A stretch of DNA of 64,000 nucleotides. Origin: Hygrocybe punicea (taxonomy: Eukaryota; Basidiomycota; Agaricomycetes; Agaricales; Hygrophoraceae). Position 1 is the stretch's first letter. Each line of letters opens with the position of its first letter. The position numbers were made by a program, and so were the translations under genes. The notes below the pieces were generated by a model. That model was not told where the DNA came from, ran no database searches, and saw nothing but the letters and a program-made list of their open reading frames with translations. The stretch covers positions 4,836,001-4,900,000 of the forward strand of contig OY744470.1 in NCBI GenBank assembly GCA_963556145.1, written 5' to 3'. Below, one piece after another: positions 33,668 through 45,617 of this stretch.

Positions 33668-34810
33668 CTACGTCTCTTGTTCATCCTCAGAAAAGTCCGC
33701 ATTCCTCTTTAATGTCTTTAAAACTTTGGGCTTCTGAAACAATGCTTGTGCTTGTGCAAGCGCAGCTTTCTGATAAGACATTAACAATTGGGATAACAAC
33801 GGACAATGAAATTTGATTTCCAACCTTTGTGAATGTATTGTCAATCAAGGCAAGCGATCGAAGCACAATCACAAGTCTAAAATCTTTGCTGACATTGTTT
33901 TTATCACCACTGGCAAGAGGGACTACCAAGAATGAAAGTCGTGCTTCCACAATATCTCCGACAGAAATATTGGTTGGATTCATGCAGGTATATCTAAGGT
34001 AGAGTATTTGACATGGGAAATTTCATATAACTGTAAACCTTACCGGAAGCTACCATCATCCTTTGTCGCCCTTTGAAAATAGCCAACTTCATTATCCACA
34101 GTATGGCGATACTTGGAATCTACAGATGCCAGAATTCCATCAGGATCAACAAGGTTGTTGAAAGGTACAACTTCAGCAGATGCCGCAATTGCACCAGTGC
34201 TGAAATATCGGTTGCCAGCTCCTACAACAATCCATTCCTCGAACATATCAGGCATCCAGTCTTTTAACGTGTCCGAACGCATATGCTTGGCAAAGGTCGA
34301 ACAAATTGCTGATATACCCTCCAAAGCCGCCTTGTACTTGTGGGTATCCAAACCAGTCAATTGTATTGCCTGCCTAATACGCATTGGATTCCTGAAATTT
34401 GAGTAAGTTCTTCATTCACGTCATTGTGCTGGAAATACCTGGGTAGCTTGAGAACTGGTGGTAGTTCATAGTGAGTGAGAATGCCTGTCAGACGTAATAC
34501 TACTTCTTCAGGTCCTTCTCCCAGTCCCCCCTTTACAAGTTGGTACTGATGATGGTCTTTCTTATAGCGGACTTGCAGTGAATCAAGAAGGCCATCAGCC
34601 TGTATGCAGCTAAGTTTTTGCTGTGTCGCAAAGATATTCAGGCTCTTACTTTAGTCAACGTGCAGAGATAGCTAGCTTGCTTGGAACTGTTATACTGTAT
34701 GGAGGCTTCAAGTTCCAGTTTTTCACCTGTAATTATATGATTGAATCAAGCTATGGCAGTATAAAATTCTTCTACTCACCAGCAGCTACCAGCTCATAAA
34801 ACTTATTCAT
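33668..34810 (-). CDS. Unknown 295-aa nuclear-type protein, cargo gene 2
   Basis: Six exons on the minus strand: 34810-34780, 34726-34650, 34599-34439, 34391-34044, 33993-33825 and 33769-33668. All have GT-AG introns and the phases sum to 296 codons including the stop. The protein has MNKFYELVAA at the start, RIRQAIQLTGLDTHKYKAAL in the middle, MNPTNISVGDIVEARLSFLV near residue 210, and a basic then acidic tail (KVLKTLKRNADFSEDEQET). That tail is familiar to me from multi-copy Agaricomycete proteins of unknown role. It is convergent with gene 1 (237 bp apart) and divergent from gene 3 (402 bp). Confidence 0.65.
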
Positions 34811-35212
34811 AGATTGCTATGGGAGGGAGGTACTTGCATATACAGACTATATATGCAGATTTTCGCACGTTGGATTATATTCATATTGGTATGTCTTGTA
34901 ACAAATAGCATTGATTAGGTCTCTGGCTGTTCTCCTCTAATATATACTTTAACCAGATAAAATCGCCTCATTAATGTGCAATCTGTATTTGTCGCACTAC
35001 ACATGAACATTCTGTACAGTTAACAATTTGTTGAGCACATGTCTTGTAGAATGTGCTGGAAAGACGATTACATTTCTGGTACACGTGATACATCACGTCT
35101 TGTAGAATATGCTGGAAAGACGATTACATTCCTGGTACACGTGATACATGTGTATCATTATTTGTAAAAAGAGGTTATTGAAAACAAACTTGTCCTTGTA
35201 TTTTACTGTATC
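34811..35212. promoter_or_regulatory. Divergent intergenic region between cargo genes 2 and 3
   Basis: 402 bp between two divergent starts, containing an exact-length 56-bp tandem duplication (35041-35096 and 35097-35152), each copy with ACACGTGAT (E-box-like CACGTG). A bidirectional promoter is inference. Confidence 0.4.
35041..35152. repeat. 56-bp tandem duplication with CACGTG
   Basis: Two copies beginning GTCTTGTAGAAT, differing at a few bases, each ending with GGTACACGTGATACAT. Confidence 0.8.
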
Positions 35213-37968
35213 ATGTCATCCATGTCCCGTCGTGCTGCAACAAAGCAAAGCTCCAAGTATGTTTTCATTTCTGATTTAGCATAACTATTCCACCTGGGAC
35301 TGATTGCTTTGAATTAGATCTATTTCTCGTAAAAAAGCAACCAAGCAAGTCAACGAGCGTGAATATGGTTCCAGGTATTCATTAAACTTCTACACGTCAC
35401 TACTTACTAAGATGTTTCTACAGTGACATGGATGTACTGTATGTTGTTCAGGACTTTACACATCAACTCACAACTTACATTAAATAGAGGGGAATCGGAC
35501 GGTGACAATGTCATCAAGTATCTACTTGTTCTTGCCTTAGTGACCGACCACTCATCCACTCATTTCTAAACAGAGATGTGTCATCAAAGATTAATCCGTC
35601 CACTCCTACAAGGGCTTCCCGATCCATCCAGCGTTCCAAGAAACGCGCTGTATCTGAGTCTGACTCTGAAGGTCAGCCTATTGCAAAGCTACCGTAAGTG
35701 CCACCTTTGTGTATTCTAGGTCATTGGTTTAGCACACAATAGGGTTAACAAACGCCAAAAGTCTTTGTATGCATGCGTAAATGACTTAGCCATTTTTATC
35801 ATGTGCTGACTTTGCAAATCTAGAAATAACAAGAAGTCCAAGTCCAAAGATGTTCCATTGGTTTATGAGGATGAGGATGAGGATGATGTATTTTTGTAAG
35901 CACCAACCGCTTTTGCATTATCTGTTAACATGAACATGCTGATGGGACATTTACTAGCGTTAAATCTAACACAAAGAAAGCAAAAGGGTATGTATCATAT
36001 GATTGCAAATACACTATATTAACCGTATATCTGTTACCATCTATCAGCCATCAGTCTGACTCTGCATTAATTGATGTTGACGCTGAAGAATCTGAAGGGT
36101 ATGCCACTTTACATTTGTGGATATGTGCTGAGGAGATCTTATCAATAGTCTTCCTGTACCGGATGATACGGCTACTGACAATATTTCTGAGGATAATCAG
36201 TCAGTGGCACGTACTAATCGTGCAAAGTAAGTTTGTGTTGATTCTGTGTGGTACTTCCCTTATAATCCTTCACAGGGTTGTGGACAGTGATAGCGATATT
36301 GAGTTGGTCAAGTTTGTCGCTCATATGTTACTGTATCCATGCATCAATACTAATATTCTGTAGTCCTCATGTCAAAGGAAGAAAGGAGCGGTGAGTTATT
36401 CAAACTGATGCTTCATAGGTATACTTGATTCACACCATACCAGAGTACGTGTACAAGAAACGTCAAACATCACCAATGAATCAAAGGGCTCAAACGATGA
36501 AGCTATGATACGTTCTTCAGGCAAGAATACCAAGTAGGAGCTGTCTTCATCTCTGGAGTTACGCTTATATTTCTGTAGGACTGTGGTCAAGAAGAGCAAA
36601 TTCAAACCAGCGACACCCAGTGAGAATATGGTTCCAGTATATCAGAGGACAACTGAGAACAAGTTTAGTTTTTCATCGTTGATCATGTTCACCATTTGAT
36701 TAGTTTCCAGGCCAGTATCCAAGGGCAAGAAGAAAGTCACTGACCAGGAGGAGAAACTTGTGTATATGGAGGATTTGCCTGAAGCGTACGTATTGCGTAT
36801 CTAATTCTATATGGCAGCTGATTAGGTAATAGTGATTCGTTTGTTAATCCTACTACTGAGAAGGCACCATTGGACTGTGAAGTCACTGACCCGGGTCTGT
36901 TTGATCCTTTCATTGCTGACACATATGGAAATCTTCCTCACCTCCGGTGTGTATGTTGTTTCTCAAGTCTTATTCTAACTCACATGTTCGATCAAGTGCT
37001 GGTACACTTGTCACATCAAACAATGGACCGAATCCCATGGGTCCCTTTTATTTGAGCTTAATTCCTGATGTTTGTCCAGGTGTCAATATCGAGTGAGATT
37101 TATTTTATTACATTGAAAAATATACTGATGTAGTTACTCACCAATATAATTAATAGTGTTATCATCAAGGCCATTACGTTCACGAGAGCTGGGATCTTTG
37201 TTAATCCTTCACGTGCATCACCCTCTATTGTCAAGTCCGCTGCATCTTCTGATTCTGTTCGGAGCACAAGATATGCCATTCAAGCGAACGCTCCCCACAA
37301 TTTTCTCTACACCGTTTTCACTTCCGTTCTTGCTGTCAACTCCTCCAATTTGCATGAGCGTGATCCTCAAGGGATGTTCCGCCAGATAACCGGCACTTTG
37401 TGCACCCAGGAGTGGGAACGCTTCTGTGCCTTCTTTTGTATGGTTTTTAAGGCCAAAGAACTTCATGCCCAGATCTATGAAGATGCGATATCCATCAGCA
37501 CCAGAGCCAAGCCTAAGGACGGTGGAGGTAAACCATGATTAACTTTGTTAATATGATTGCTGAGTTGTGTATAGACCGTTCTCAGCAAGGATTCAGCCGT
37601 TTGTTGGCTAAAGGCTCACCTGCCAAATCACCTGTTAAAGTAGCCGGATCATCGAGGACTGGAGCAGTGAAGGGTGCTCTCAATTTTGATGACCATGGTG
37701 AGTTGTCGTATTTCGTTAAATTGTGTTACCAATCATTAATATGTGCTATGTATGTAACTCAGTTCCAATTTACGATGGGAGAAAGGGCAACTTCAACACG
37801 AATCAACTGCAACTTCTAGATACAACGTTGAATCCTTGGACTGACGATTTATCTTGCAGCGTCTGTCTTGTTGGATACACCGCGAATACTTGGGTTGGCA
37901 AAGAGCTTTCCACGCAGTTGTCACTCAACGTGCAATGGGTTGTCGTCCTGGCATCATGCAATGAGTAG
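35213..37968 (+). CDS. Many-exon unknown protein with charged N-terminus, cargo gene 3
   Basis: Starts MSSMSRRAATKQSSK and is assembled from roughly 18 short exons with introns near 45-60 nt; traced joins include 35257/35320 and 35698/35824. The N-terminal half is Ser/Lys/Asp-rich with several basic clusters (possible nuclear localisation) and acidic runs (YEDEDEDDVF). The C-terminal half contains CEVTDPGLFDPFIADTY, GTLVTSNNGPNPMGPFYLSL, IIKAITFTRAGIFVNPSRAS, QIYEDAISISTRAK, VPIYDGRKGNFNTNQLQLLD and ends VQWVVVLASCNE. I recall this C-terminal architecture from multi-copy mushroom proteins of unknown function. A 3' fragment recurs at 24364. Exact exon borders in the first half are approximate. 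Confidence 0.6.
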
Positions 37969-38219
37969 TATTTGATTATCTCCAATATCTGTCGCTGAAT
38001 ACCTTGTATATACCTGTACCACCTCCACCCCCCTTTGGATTCGTCTTTGTCTGGAATTGTCTGTTGATACCCTAGCCTGTACATTTTTGTATTCATGTTT
38101 TAAATTATTGCCAGCCGGTCTGCATATTGTTCTTGTCTGATTACTAAGAGTTTTTCTTACTCTGAAAGCTAAACTCCGAAAATTAAACTCAACAGTTTCA
38201 ATACTCTTGCCTGCATACC
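37969..38219. other. 3' region of cargo gene 3
   Basis: Non-coding. No terminator-like signal is recognised beyond AT-rich stretches. Confidence 0.3.
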
Positions 38220-38333
38220 ATGTTGTTCCACTGTGTTGTGTTTCTATTATTGTTGCTTTTTCCTGCTCCATCTTGTCATTTGAACAGTGCTAAGGTGGGT
38301 GTCATAACTAGATTGCTGTCTTGCCGCAACTAA
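38220..38333 (+). CDS. Hydrophobic micro-ORF in the giant Y element
   Basis: 37 codons: MLFHCVVFLLLLLFPAPSC then HLNSAKVGVITRLLSCRN. Against the miniature copies (MLFYCVVFLLLLLFPIPSG...LNSSHV), about eight of the first 18 codons differ synonymously and only two to three change the residue, a pattern expected under protein-level constraint. It looks like a signal peptide or single membrane span. It may be a stand-alone peptide or a first exon. Confidence 0.45.
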   Translation: MLFHCVVFLLLLLFPAPSCHLNSAKVGVITRLLSCRN

Positions 38334-38503
38334 TATCTATCGAGAGTATAGGCTAGTTCAATTGACCCGTATCATATGGCATATACAGATGATGCGGACA
38401 TGTTTGCTGGTATATATTTCAAAATCCCATAGTCATTTGAAGCTGATAAGAATCATAGACACAAATGCATCATCGAGTATATAACTTCTGACCAATCGCA
38501 TTT

Positions 38504-40315
38504 GTGTTAGCTGACCTATTCATAACAACAGAAACATCTCATGGCCTTGTCCATAAGGTACAAGGCTGGGTGTTATACTATCGTCCTGATACACCCCAGG
38601 ATAGGGTGTTATACTATCGTCCTGACACACCCCAGGATAGGACACAAATATCTATTTATCGTCTTGCTGTGTCCCAAGACAGGGTGTTATACTATCGTCC
38701 TGAAACACCCCAGGATAGGACACAAATATTTTCTTATCATCTTGTTCATCTGTCCCAAGACTGGGTGTTATATCATTGTCCTGATACACCCCAGGATATG
38801 GTGCTTTTTTATCATCCTGTTTATGCACCGCAGAACTGGAGTGTAAAAACACAATCATCTTATCATCTTGCTCATGTGTCCCATAACATGCTCTTGAATT
38901 ATCAACCCGATGCACTCCAGGATATGGTGCTTTTTTATCATTCTGTTCATGCACTGCAGAACCTGAGTTTAACGACACAAATATCTCCTTATCATTTTGC
39001 TCATGTGTCCCAAGACAGGCTATTCAATTATCAAGCTAATGCATGCCAGGATATAGTGTTTTTCTATCATTCTATATATAGGTCTGCACCACAGAAATTA
39101 ATTTCAAGGACACAGACAATGTGTGATTATCTTGCTCATCATGTGCCCCACAGGAGAATATTAAACAATAGTGGAGATTATCATTTTTCTCATGATATCT
39201 CTCATATAACAGAAGAAACAGTACAATGTCTTCCTGACCTAGATCACCTTTGTTCAAACCATTGGATTTTAAAGCCCAACAAAGAACTACCATTTATTAT
39301 TGAATTCTATGTACGACTTCTTCTATATGTCAATGCATCCATGCATGACTCATTATTTGTGCATGAAATACTTCCCCAGAAGTGTCAAAGAATACATCTA
39401 AAGCTGCTACAAAACATGTATGTAGCACATGACTTTGCAGTATATATGCAAAAATATCAAACATTAATGATATATAGTTTATTGTTTATCTTTCAAGTAT
39501 TTCTGGTATATTATTCACAATATTTTATAGGTCTTAATGTCATATGTACCACTGCTTTGAAACATGAATCTGCATCAGATAATAAATATTGCTCTAATGA
39601 TAATACCAAGGAGAACGATACAAATATGCATAATATTGTTGGTGGTGGATCAAAGTTGTTCATATTTAATGAGCTGTCTCCTTATTTATCAAATTCCATA
39701 AGATATCCTACTCATGTGAAATTCAAATTCAGAGAATATATAAAACAATCAGATACAAGAACTGATACATTAAATACATTAACATGTTTTGTGCCATGGG
39801 ATGTGTTATTACCACAATTAACAACAGATCAACTAAAGTCCATTGCAGCAGCTCATAATATTGTCACATATGCTAGATCTCATAAGGCAGATATTCAAAC
39901 TTCAATCAAGAGCCATATATGTGCAAGTTGTGCTCAATATCTACCTGTATTTGATGTCATAGATATTGAAGTTTTAAATAAGGAATCAAAGGCATCTAAT
40001 GCAAGAGCAGTGAAACGATATCAAAGCCAAAATATAGAATACAAAGTAAAAAATATGCAATCAGTAACAAGATATCAACAAACAAAAGGTGTAGAATACA
40101 AAGTAAACAACTCACATTCTGTGACAAAATACCAACAAAAAAAAGGTGTAGAATATAAATTAAATCATGCAAAGTCAGAACAGAAATACAAAAATACATA
40201 TTTCCACCTCCACCTCTCACAGCTGCTCTACAACATACAATTATGGCTAACGCATGTCAAGATATGTCACCTGATCAGATATCAGAATCAGGATGTGCGA
40301 TATGTGGTCAATTGA
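38504..40315 (+). pseudogene. Rep N-terminal region of the giant Y Helitron
   Basis: Contains a tandem-repeat-encoded segment (YYRPDTPQDR repeats, 38556-38965, possibly upstream of the true start), then the GGGSKLFIFNEL segment homologous to the X-family N-terminus, and periodic lysine-rich repeats (VTKYQQKKGVEYKL). The homologous sequence changes frame at about 40190-40215 (FPPPPLTAALQHTI lies in the next frame), so a single-base frameshift separates it from the main Rep/helicase ORF. Probably one protein in an intact relative. Confidence 0.6.
38556..38965 (+). repeat. Tandem repeats upstream of Rep in the giant Y element
   Basis: Repeats of 45-95 bp built on ACACCCCAGGATA and GTGTTATACTATCGTCCTG. 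TATC-TCCTG and CAGGATA can pair as a hairpin. The position matches the unrelated 30-bp arrays in X1 and X3. Confidence 0.7.
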
Positions 40316-43300
40316 CTTCAATTAAAGATTTATTAAAGCTCTCTAATGTCAACGCAGACTTGAAGATATTAAGAAACCCAGATGTGACACAAGCAGAGCG
40401 GTTGACTGCTGAAGATCCCATCAAAGGCTTGGATGGCCCTGTCTTAATTAAACAGCTGCACAATATATGCATAAGTTGCCATAAATCTTTGACAAAAAAC
40501 AAAGTCCCATTGTTGTCATTAGCAAATGGAAAATGGTTAGGAGATGTTCCAGTACAGTTGATGGATTTATCATTTGCAGAACAGTTGCTGGTTGCAAGAG
40601 TACGACACAATCGTTGCATTGTAAGAGTGTCTTCAGGGATGCATAAAATGAGAGCAAATGCAATCACTTTTGCTAATCCTATTCCTAAAGTGTATGATAT
40701 TCTACCTCCACCCATTGAAGACTTGGATGAAGTTCTGGCATTTATTTATACAGGGCCATGTAAGCCCACTAAATCAGACTTTGAGAGAACACCTCTTCTT
40801 GTAAGAAGAAACAAGGTTAAAGCGGCATTGGAATGGTTGAAGTTGAATCATTGTAATTATTACGATCTGGAGATATCACAAAGAAATCTTGATCAGTATC
40901 CAGAAAATGGTCCTCCAGTTGTTGTAGATTATCATCAATCTTTTACAAATAAAAATCCAGAGTCAACAGCTGTTAATGACATTGAAGAGGAAGATGGTGT
41001 TGAATCAGGAAAATGTCCATTTGTTGTTCATGGTTTGACAGGTGAAGAATATTCCAACAAAAGTGCCAAAGCTCTCAAGGCCATTGCATTAAAGCATTTG
41101 ACTTTAAATGAAAAAGTTCTAGCCATAGGTCATGCAGCTCATCCTGAATCTATTTATGGCAATCCACAGTTATTTCCTCAAATGATGCCCTGGTTGTTTC
41201 CATATGGACTTGGTGGAAGTGGCAATGCCTATCAGCAGGGAGAATTATCAGATATTAGACACAAAAGACATTTGCTTATGTATCATGACAAAAGATTTCA
41301 AAAAGATCCATATTTTCCATTGATTGCATTCAATCACGAACAGATAAAACAATGCACTACAGCAGGATATTTATTAGCGGAAAAGTCAAAATTCCAGGAG
41401 ATTTCAAACAGATTGTTGGATGTCAACATTCATACACTAGCAGACATTTCTAAAAGAATGGAAAATGGTGATAAAGTAATACCAGAAACAGATGAGGAAA
41501 AATTGTGTTTTAAACTCATTAATGATATTGATCATGTTGGAGGTGGTGTAAAAGGATCTGTCACCAGCAAAAAATATATGCGCAATGAAATTTGGTCTTT
41601 AATTTCATTTGTTGGTGCACCCTCTTGGTTTATTACATTTGCTCCTGCCGACAACAAACATCCACTCTCATTATATTTTGCAGACACCAAAGAAACATTC
41701 AATCCTGTTCTAAGGGATTATAATGAAAGATATCGATTAATTGCCCACAATCCAGTAGCTGGTGCAATATTTTTTCATTTTATGACACAGTTATTCATTA
41801 AGCATGTACTTGGTGTTGGAGAAAATCATCCAGGAATATATGGCAATACAGAAGCATATTATGGAACAGTTGAACAACAAGGATGGTTGACATTGCATAT
41901 GCATATGCTCTTGTGGCTTAAAGGAGTATTATCACCGCAACAAATCAGAGACAGAATTATGGATCCAAATTCTGATTTTCAACAAAGATTGGTGGAGTAT
42001 CTTGAGAGTGTGCATATTGGAGAGTTTCTTACTGGATCCATGGCTGATGTAAAAGCCAACATTGAAGAAAACAGTCAATCTAAGGATTATCAGGATCCTA
42101 CTCAGACATTACCGGACACACCTCCACCAATGTGCAATAAGTCAAATCATGTTTGTAATGATCATTGTTCTAACAAGTCACAACTTAATTTGTGGTGGGA
42201 TAAATTTTCAAGTATAGTTGATGACTTGATTATGCGTTCTAATATACATAATTGTGGTAGAAATCAGTCAAGTAGCGAGAAGACCAACAAAAAAGATAGA
42301 CCGACGTGTATGAACAAGCATGGCAAATGCAAAGCCAGATTTCCAAGACAAACCTTTGAACAGACTCAAATTGATCCTAAATCAGGAGCTTTGAACATGA
42401 AAAAAGGTGAAGCTTGGATCAACACATTGACACCATGCATAACATATCTTCTTCGGTGCAACTCAGATGTGACAAGCCTCCTCTCAGGTACTGCTATCAA
42501 GGCTATAGTGGCATATGTCACTGATTATGTTACAAAACCTGGTCTGAAAACATACACTATCTTTGACTCTATTCGGAGTGTTTTTACTAAAAATTCTGAA
42601 ATGCTGGGAGGATCCATGAAACAAAAAGACAAAGCTAGACGTTTGATAACACAGATAATCAATTCATTGACATCAAAGATGGAAATAGGTGGTCCAATGG
42701 CATCTTTGTATCTGCTAGGTAATCCAGATCACTATACAAGCCACAAGTTTGTAACAGTGTATTGGAAAAGTTATGTGAGAGAAACAATGAAGGTGTTCAA
42801 ATCTGACCAGGATACTGTTGAAAACAGTGAGACAGACAAGGTTCTCTTGCAAAAAAACCAAAATCAATATGTTGGCTTTACAGCAGTCCATGATTACATG
42901 TATAGACCAAATACCTATAATGTTACATGCCTATATGAATGGATACAAATGGCAAGACGAGTAAAAATACCTACTCCAAAACAGAAAAATCATAATTCTC
43001 CAAACAGTGATGATGAACTGGACTTGATTGATTCAAATGCAAAAAATCAACAATATGAAGCAACAGCTGGATGTAATCTCAGGTCACTAGGTGATATTGA
43101 TGATGATGAGCTCAATTTGGGAAATAATGAGAATAGAGTTGACAGTTGCAATGAAAATAGTGATTACAGTGGTAGTTATGATAGCAACACTGATTCAAGT
43201 GGGTCTATTACTGCTGATGAAGATGGAAATGACATTTCTAAAGAGGACAGTGATAATGCCTGCAATATTAATGCAAATTCAGATTCAATTGGTTCTGATG

Positions 43301-45615
43301 GCACAGACAATAAACAGGCTCATAAATATTTTTTGTCAGCTCATCCATTACATGAAACACACTGGATAGAATATCATTCATCATATAAAAAAGTTGTGCC
43401 TAACTTTGTAGGTGGTTCACTTCCAAGAAGAGATCGAGGAGATAGAGAATATTACTGTGCCACCATGCTTACTTTATTCAAGCCCTGGAGAACAGGCCAA
43501 GATCTTAAGAATAACAATGAGTCGTGGGATGAGGCATTCACAGACTATAAATTTACATCACGACAAAGCCAAATAATGGATCATTTTAATATTAGATATG
43601 AATGCAATGATGCTCGAGATGATTATTCAGCTCAGCTCAAAAAGGGTGATGCTACAGCTGGTATATTTCATTCTTGGATGACATCAGAAGAAATGGATAA
43701 CATGGATGATATCAATGAGAATGGTCATGGTGATGATTTTGGTGATAATGAAGGAATTGATAATGAGGATTATGGATTAAATAAATACTCGACCCTTGGA
43801 TCAAAAGGAAGACTAATCAATGCACAAATGAATGCCACTGAAGATAGTGTCAGAAATGCTGGTTGGCTGGATTTCAGTCCTGATGGCATCAATACAATTG
43901 ATACTTCTCCACTTAAGCCTGAAATCATACAGCCTGGTGGTAAATGGAAAACAGCTGTTCAAGATAAAAGACAAGAAATCATTGCTGATAGAAATGCACG
44001 TGTCGCTAATGCTGAACACACCAGAAAAACTCATGCATCTGAAAATGACGTTAAAGTTGTTGACCAATCATATTTAAAACATGATTTCCAAGCAAAGATG
44101 CAAGTTGTTCAGGAATTGATAGATGGCACAGTTACTTTTTTCAAATTAAATACTGAACAACAAAGAGCATTTAGAATTGTTGCTAATCACACTGCGACTT
44201 TAAATTCAGATCAGCTAAAAATGTATCTAGGTGGCATGGGTGGAACTGGCAAAAGTCAAGTAATCAAAGCACTCAAGCATTTGTTTGAACATAGACATGA
44301 ATTACATCGTCTTGTTATACTGGGTCCAACTGGAACATCTGCAGCATTACTGGGTGGCTCAACTTACCACTCATTCCTAGGCATTCGCATGAATAATGAT
44401 ACCAGTAATCAAAGTGTAGCAATTGCTCAAGTGAGAGCAAGGCTAGAGGGAATTGATTATATTTTCATAGATGAAGTATCTATGTTGGCATGCCATGAAT
44501 TATACAAAATCAGCTCACAACTTGCCAAAGCTCTGAATGTATTTGATGTGCCATTTGGAGGCATTAATATTATTTTTGCGGGAGATTTTGCACAACTGCC
44601 ACCTGTTGGAGGTGCATCTTTGTATAGTGGTTCAGTAGGAACACAAATAGATTCTGGCCTGAAGCCACATTATCAAGAAGCAGCTATTGGCAAAGCACTC
44701 TGGCATCAGATCACAACAGTTGTCATTTTGAGAGAAAATATGCGTCAAAAGACACAAACACCTGATGATGCATCATTGCGATCAGCTTTAGTAAACATGC
44801 GATATGGTGCATGCACTCCTGAAGACATCAGATTTCTAAGAAAGAGAATTGCTGGCAAACGCTCAGATCAGCCAAATGTTGCTGCAAAAAATTTCAGAAA
44901 TGTTGCTATCATCTGTGGGGTGCACTCTCAAAAAGACAGAATCAATCAGCTTGGATGTGAGCGTTTTGCAGAGGATACAAATCAAAAGTTGACCCACTTC
45001 TACTCTATGGACAAATGGGGCAAAGAAAGTGATCCAGCTAATAAATCCAAATGGGGAAAATCGAAAGCAGCATCAAAGACAATTCACAAATCAAATCAGA
45101 TTGATTTTGATGAACAACTTGAGATTTGGAAACTCAACCATGGAGCAACTGAACACTTTCCTGGAAAGCTCCCATTGTGTCTTGGCATGCCTGTGATGAT
45201 CCGAAACAATGATGCAACTGAATTATGCATCACCAAAGGCCAGGAAGGCATTGTTGTTGGCTGGCAATCAATCAAAGGCCCTCATGATAAACGTGTTCTT
45301 GACACACTCTTTGTGAAATTGGATAATCCACCTCAATTGGTTCAAATACTTGGTCTACCAGATAATGTTGTTCCTATTGTGAAGAGCACAAAAACAATTC
45401 ACTGTCTATTTCCAAGTGACCTAAAAGAATCTGTTGAAAGACAACAAGTATGGGTGCTGCCCAACTTTGCTATGACAGCTCATGCATCTCAGGGAAAAAC
45501 CCGCCCTTACAATGTTGTACATTTAAACAGCTGTTTTTCACACATGTCATATTACACAGCTCTGTCTAGAAGTGCAAGTGCAGCAGGCACCATCATTATC
45601 CAAGGTTTTGACTAA
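40216..45615 (+). pseudogene. Helitron RepHel: HUH-Y2 nuclease and Pif1-like helicase (giant Y)
   Basis: Longest Helitron frame in the window (1,790 codons from ATG 40243). A C2C2 finger (CAICG...CISCHKSL) comes first. Then HUH LTLHMHMLLWLKG (H552, H554) and a Cys/His cluster (CNKSNHVCNDHC) missing from family X. The Y2 motif is AYVTDYVTKPG (Y758, Y762). An acidic linker and Walker A GGMGGTGKSQVIK (1330-1342) follow, then FIDEVSMLACHELYK, FAGDFAQLPPVGG, ILRENMRQK and TAHASQGKT. It ends at TAA 45613, where a 2-nt loss relative to family X (GFD-NRMITRG) shifts frame into the protease ORF. All catalytic motifs are intact. It is the best local candidate source of transposition proteins, subject to the upstream frameshift. 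Confidence 0.9.
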
Positions 45616-45617
45616 TG

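Noticed and set aside
28058..37968. KDZ-type transposase among the cargo genes
   Set aside because: TET/JBP genes in mushrooms are often linked with KDZ transposons, so I looked. None of the three genes shows a transposase catalytic signature I can identify.
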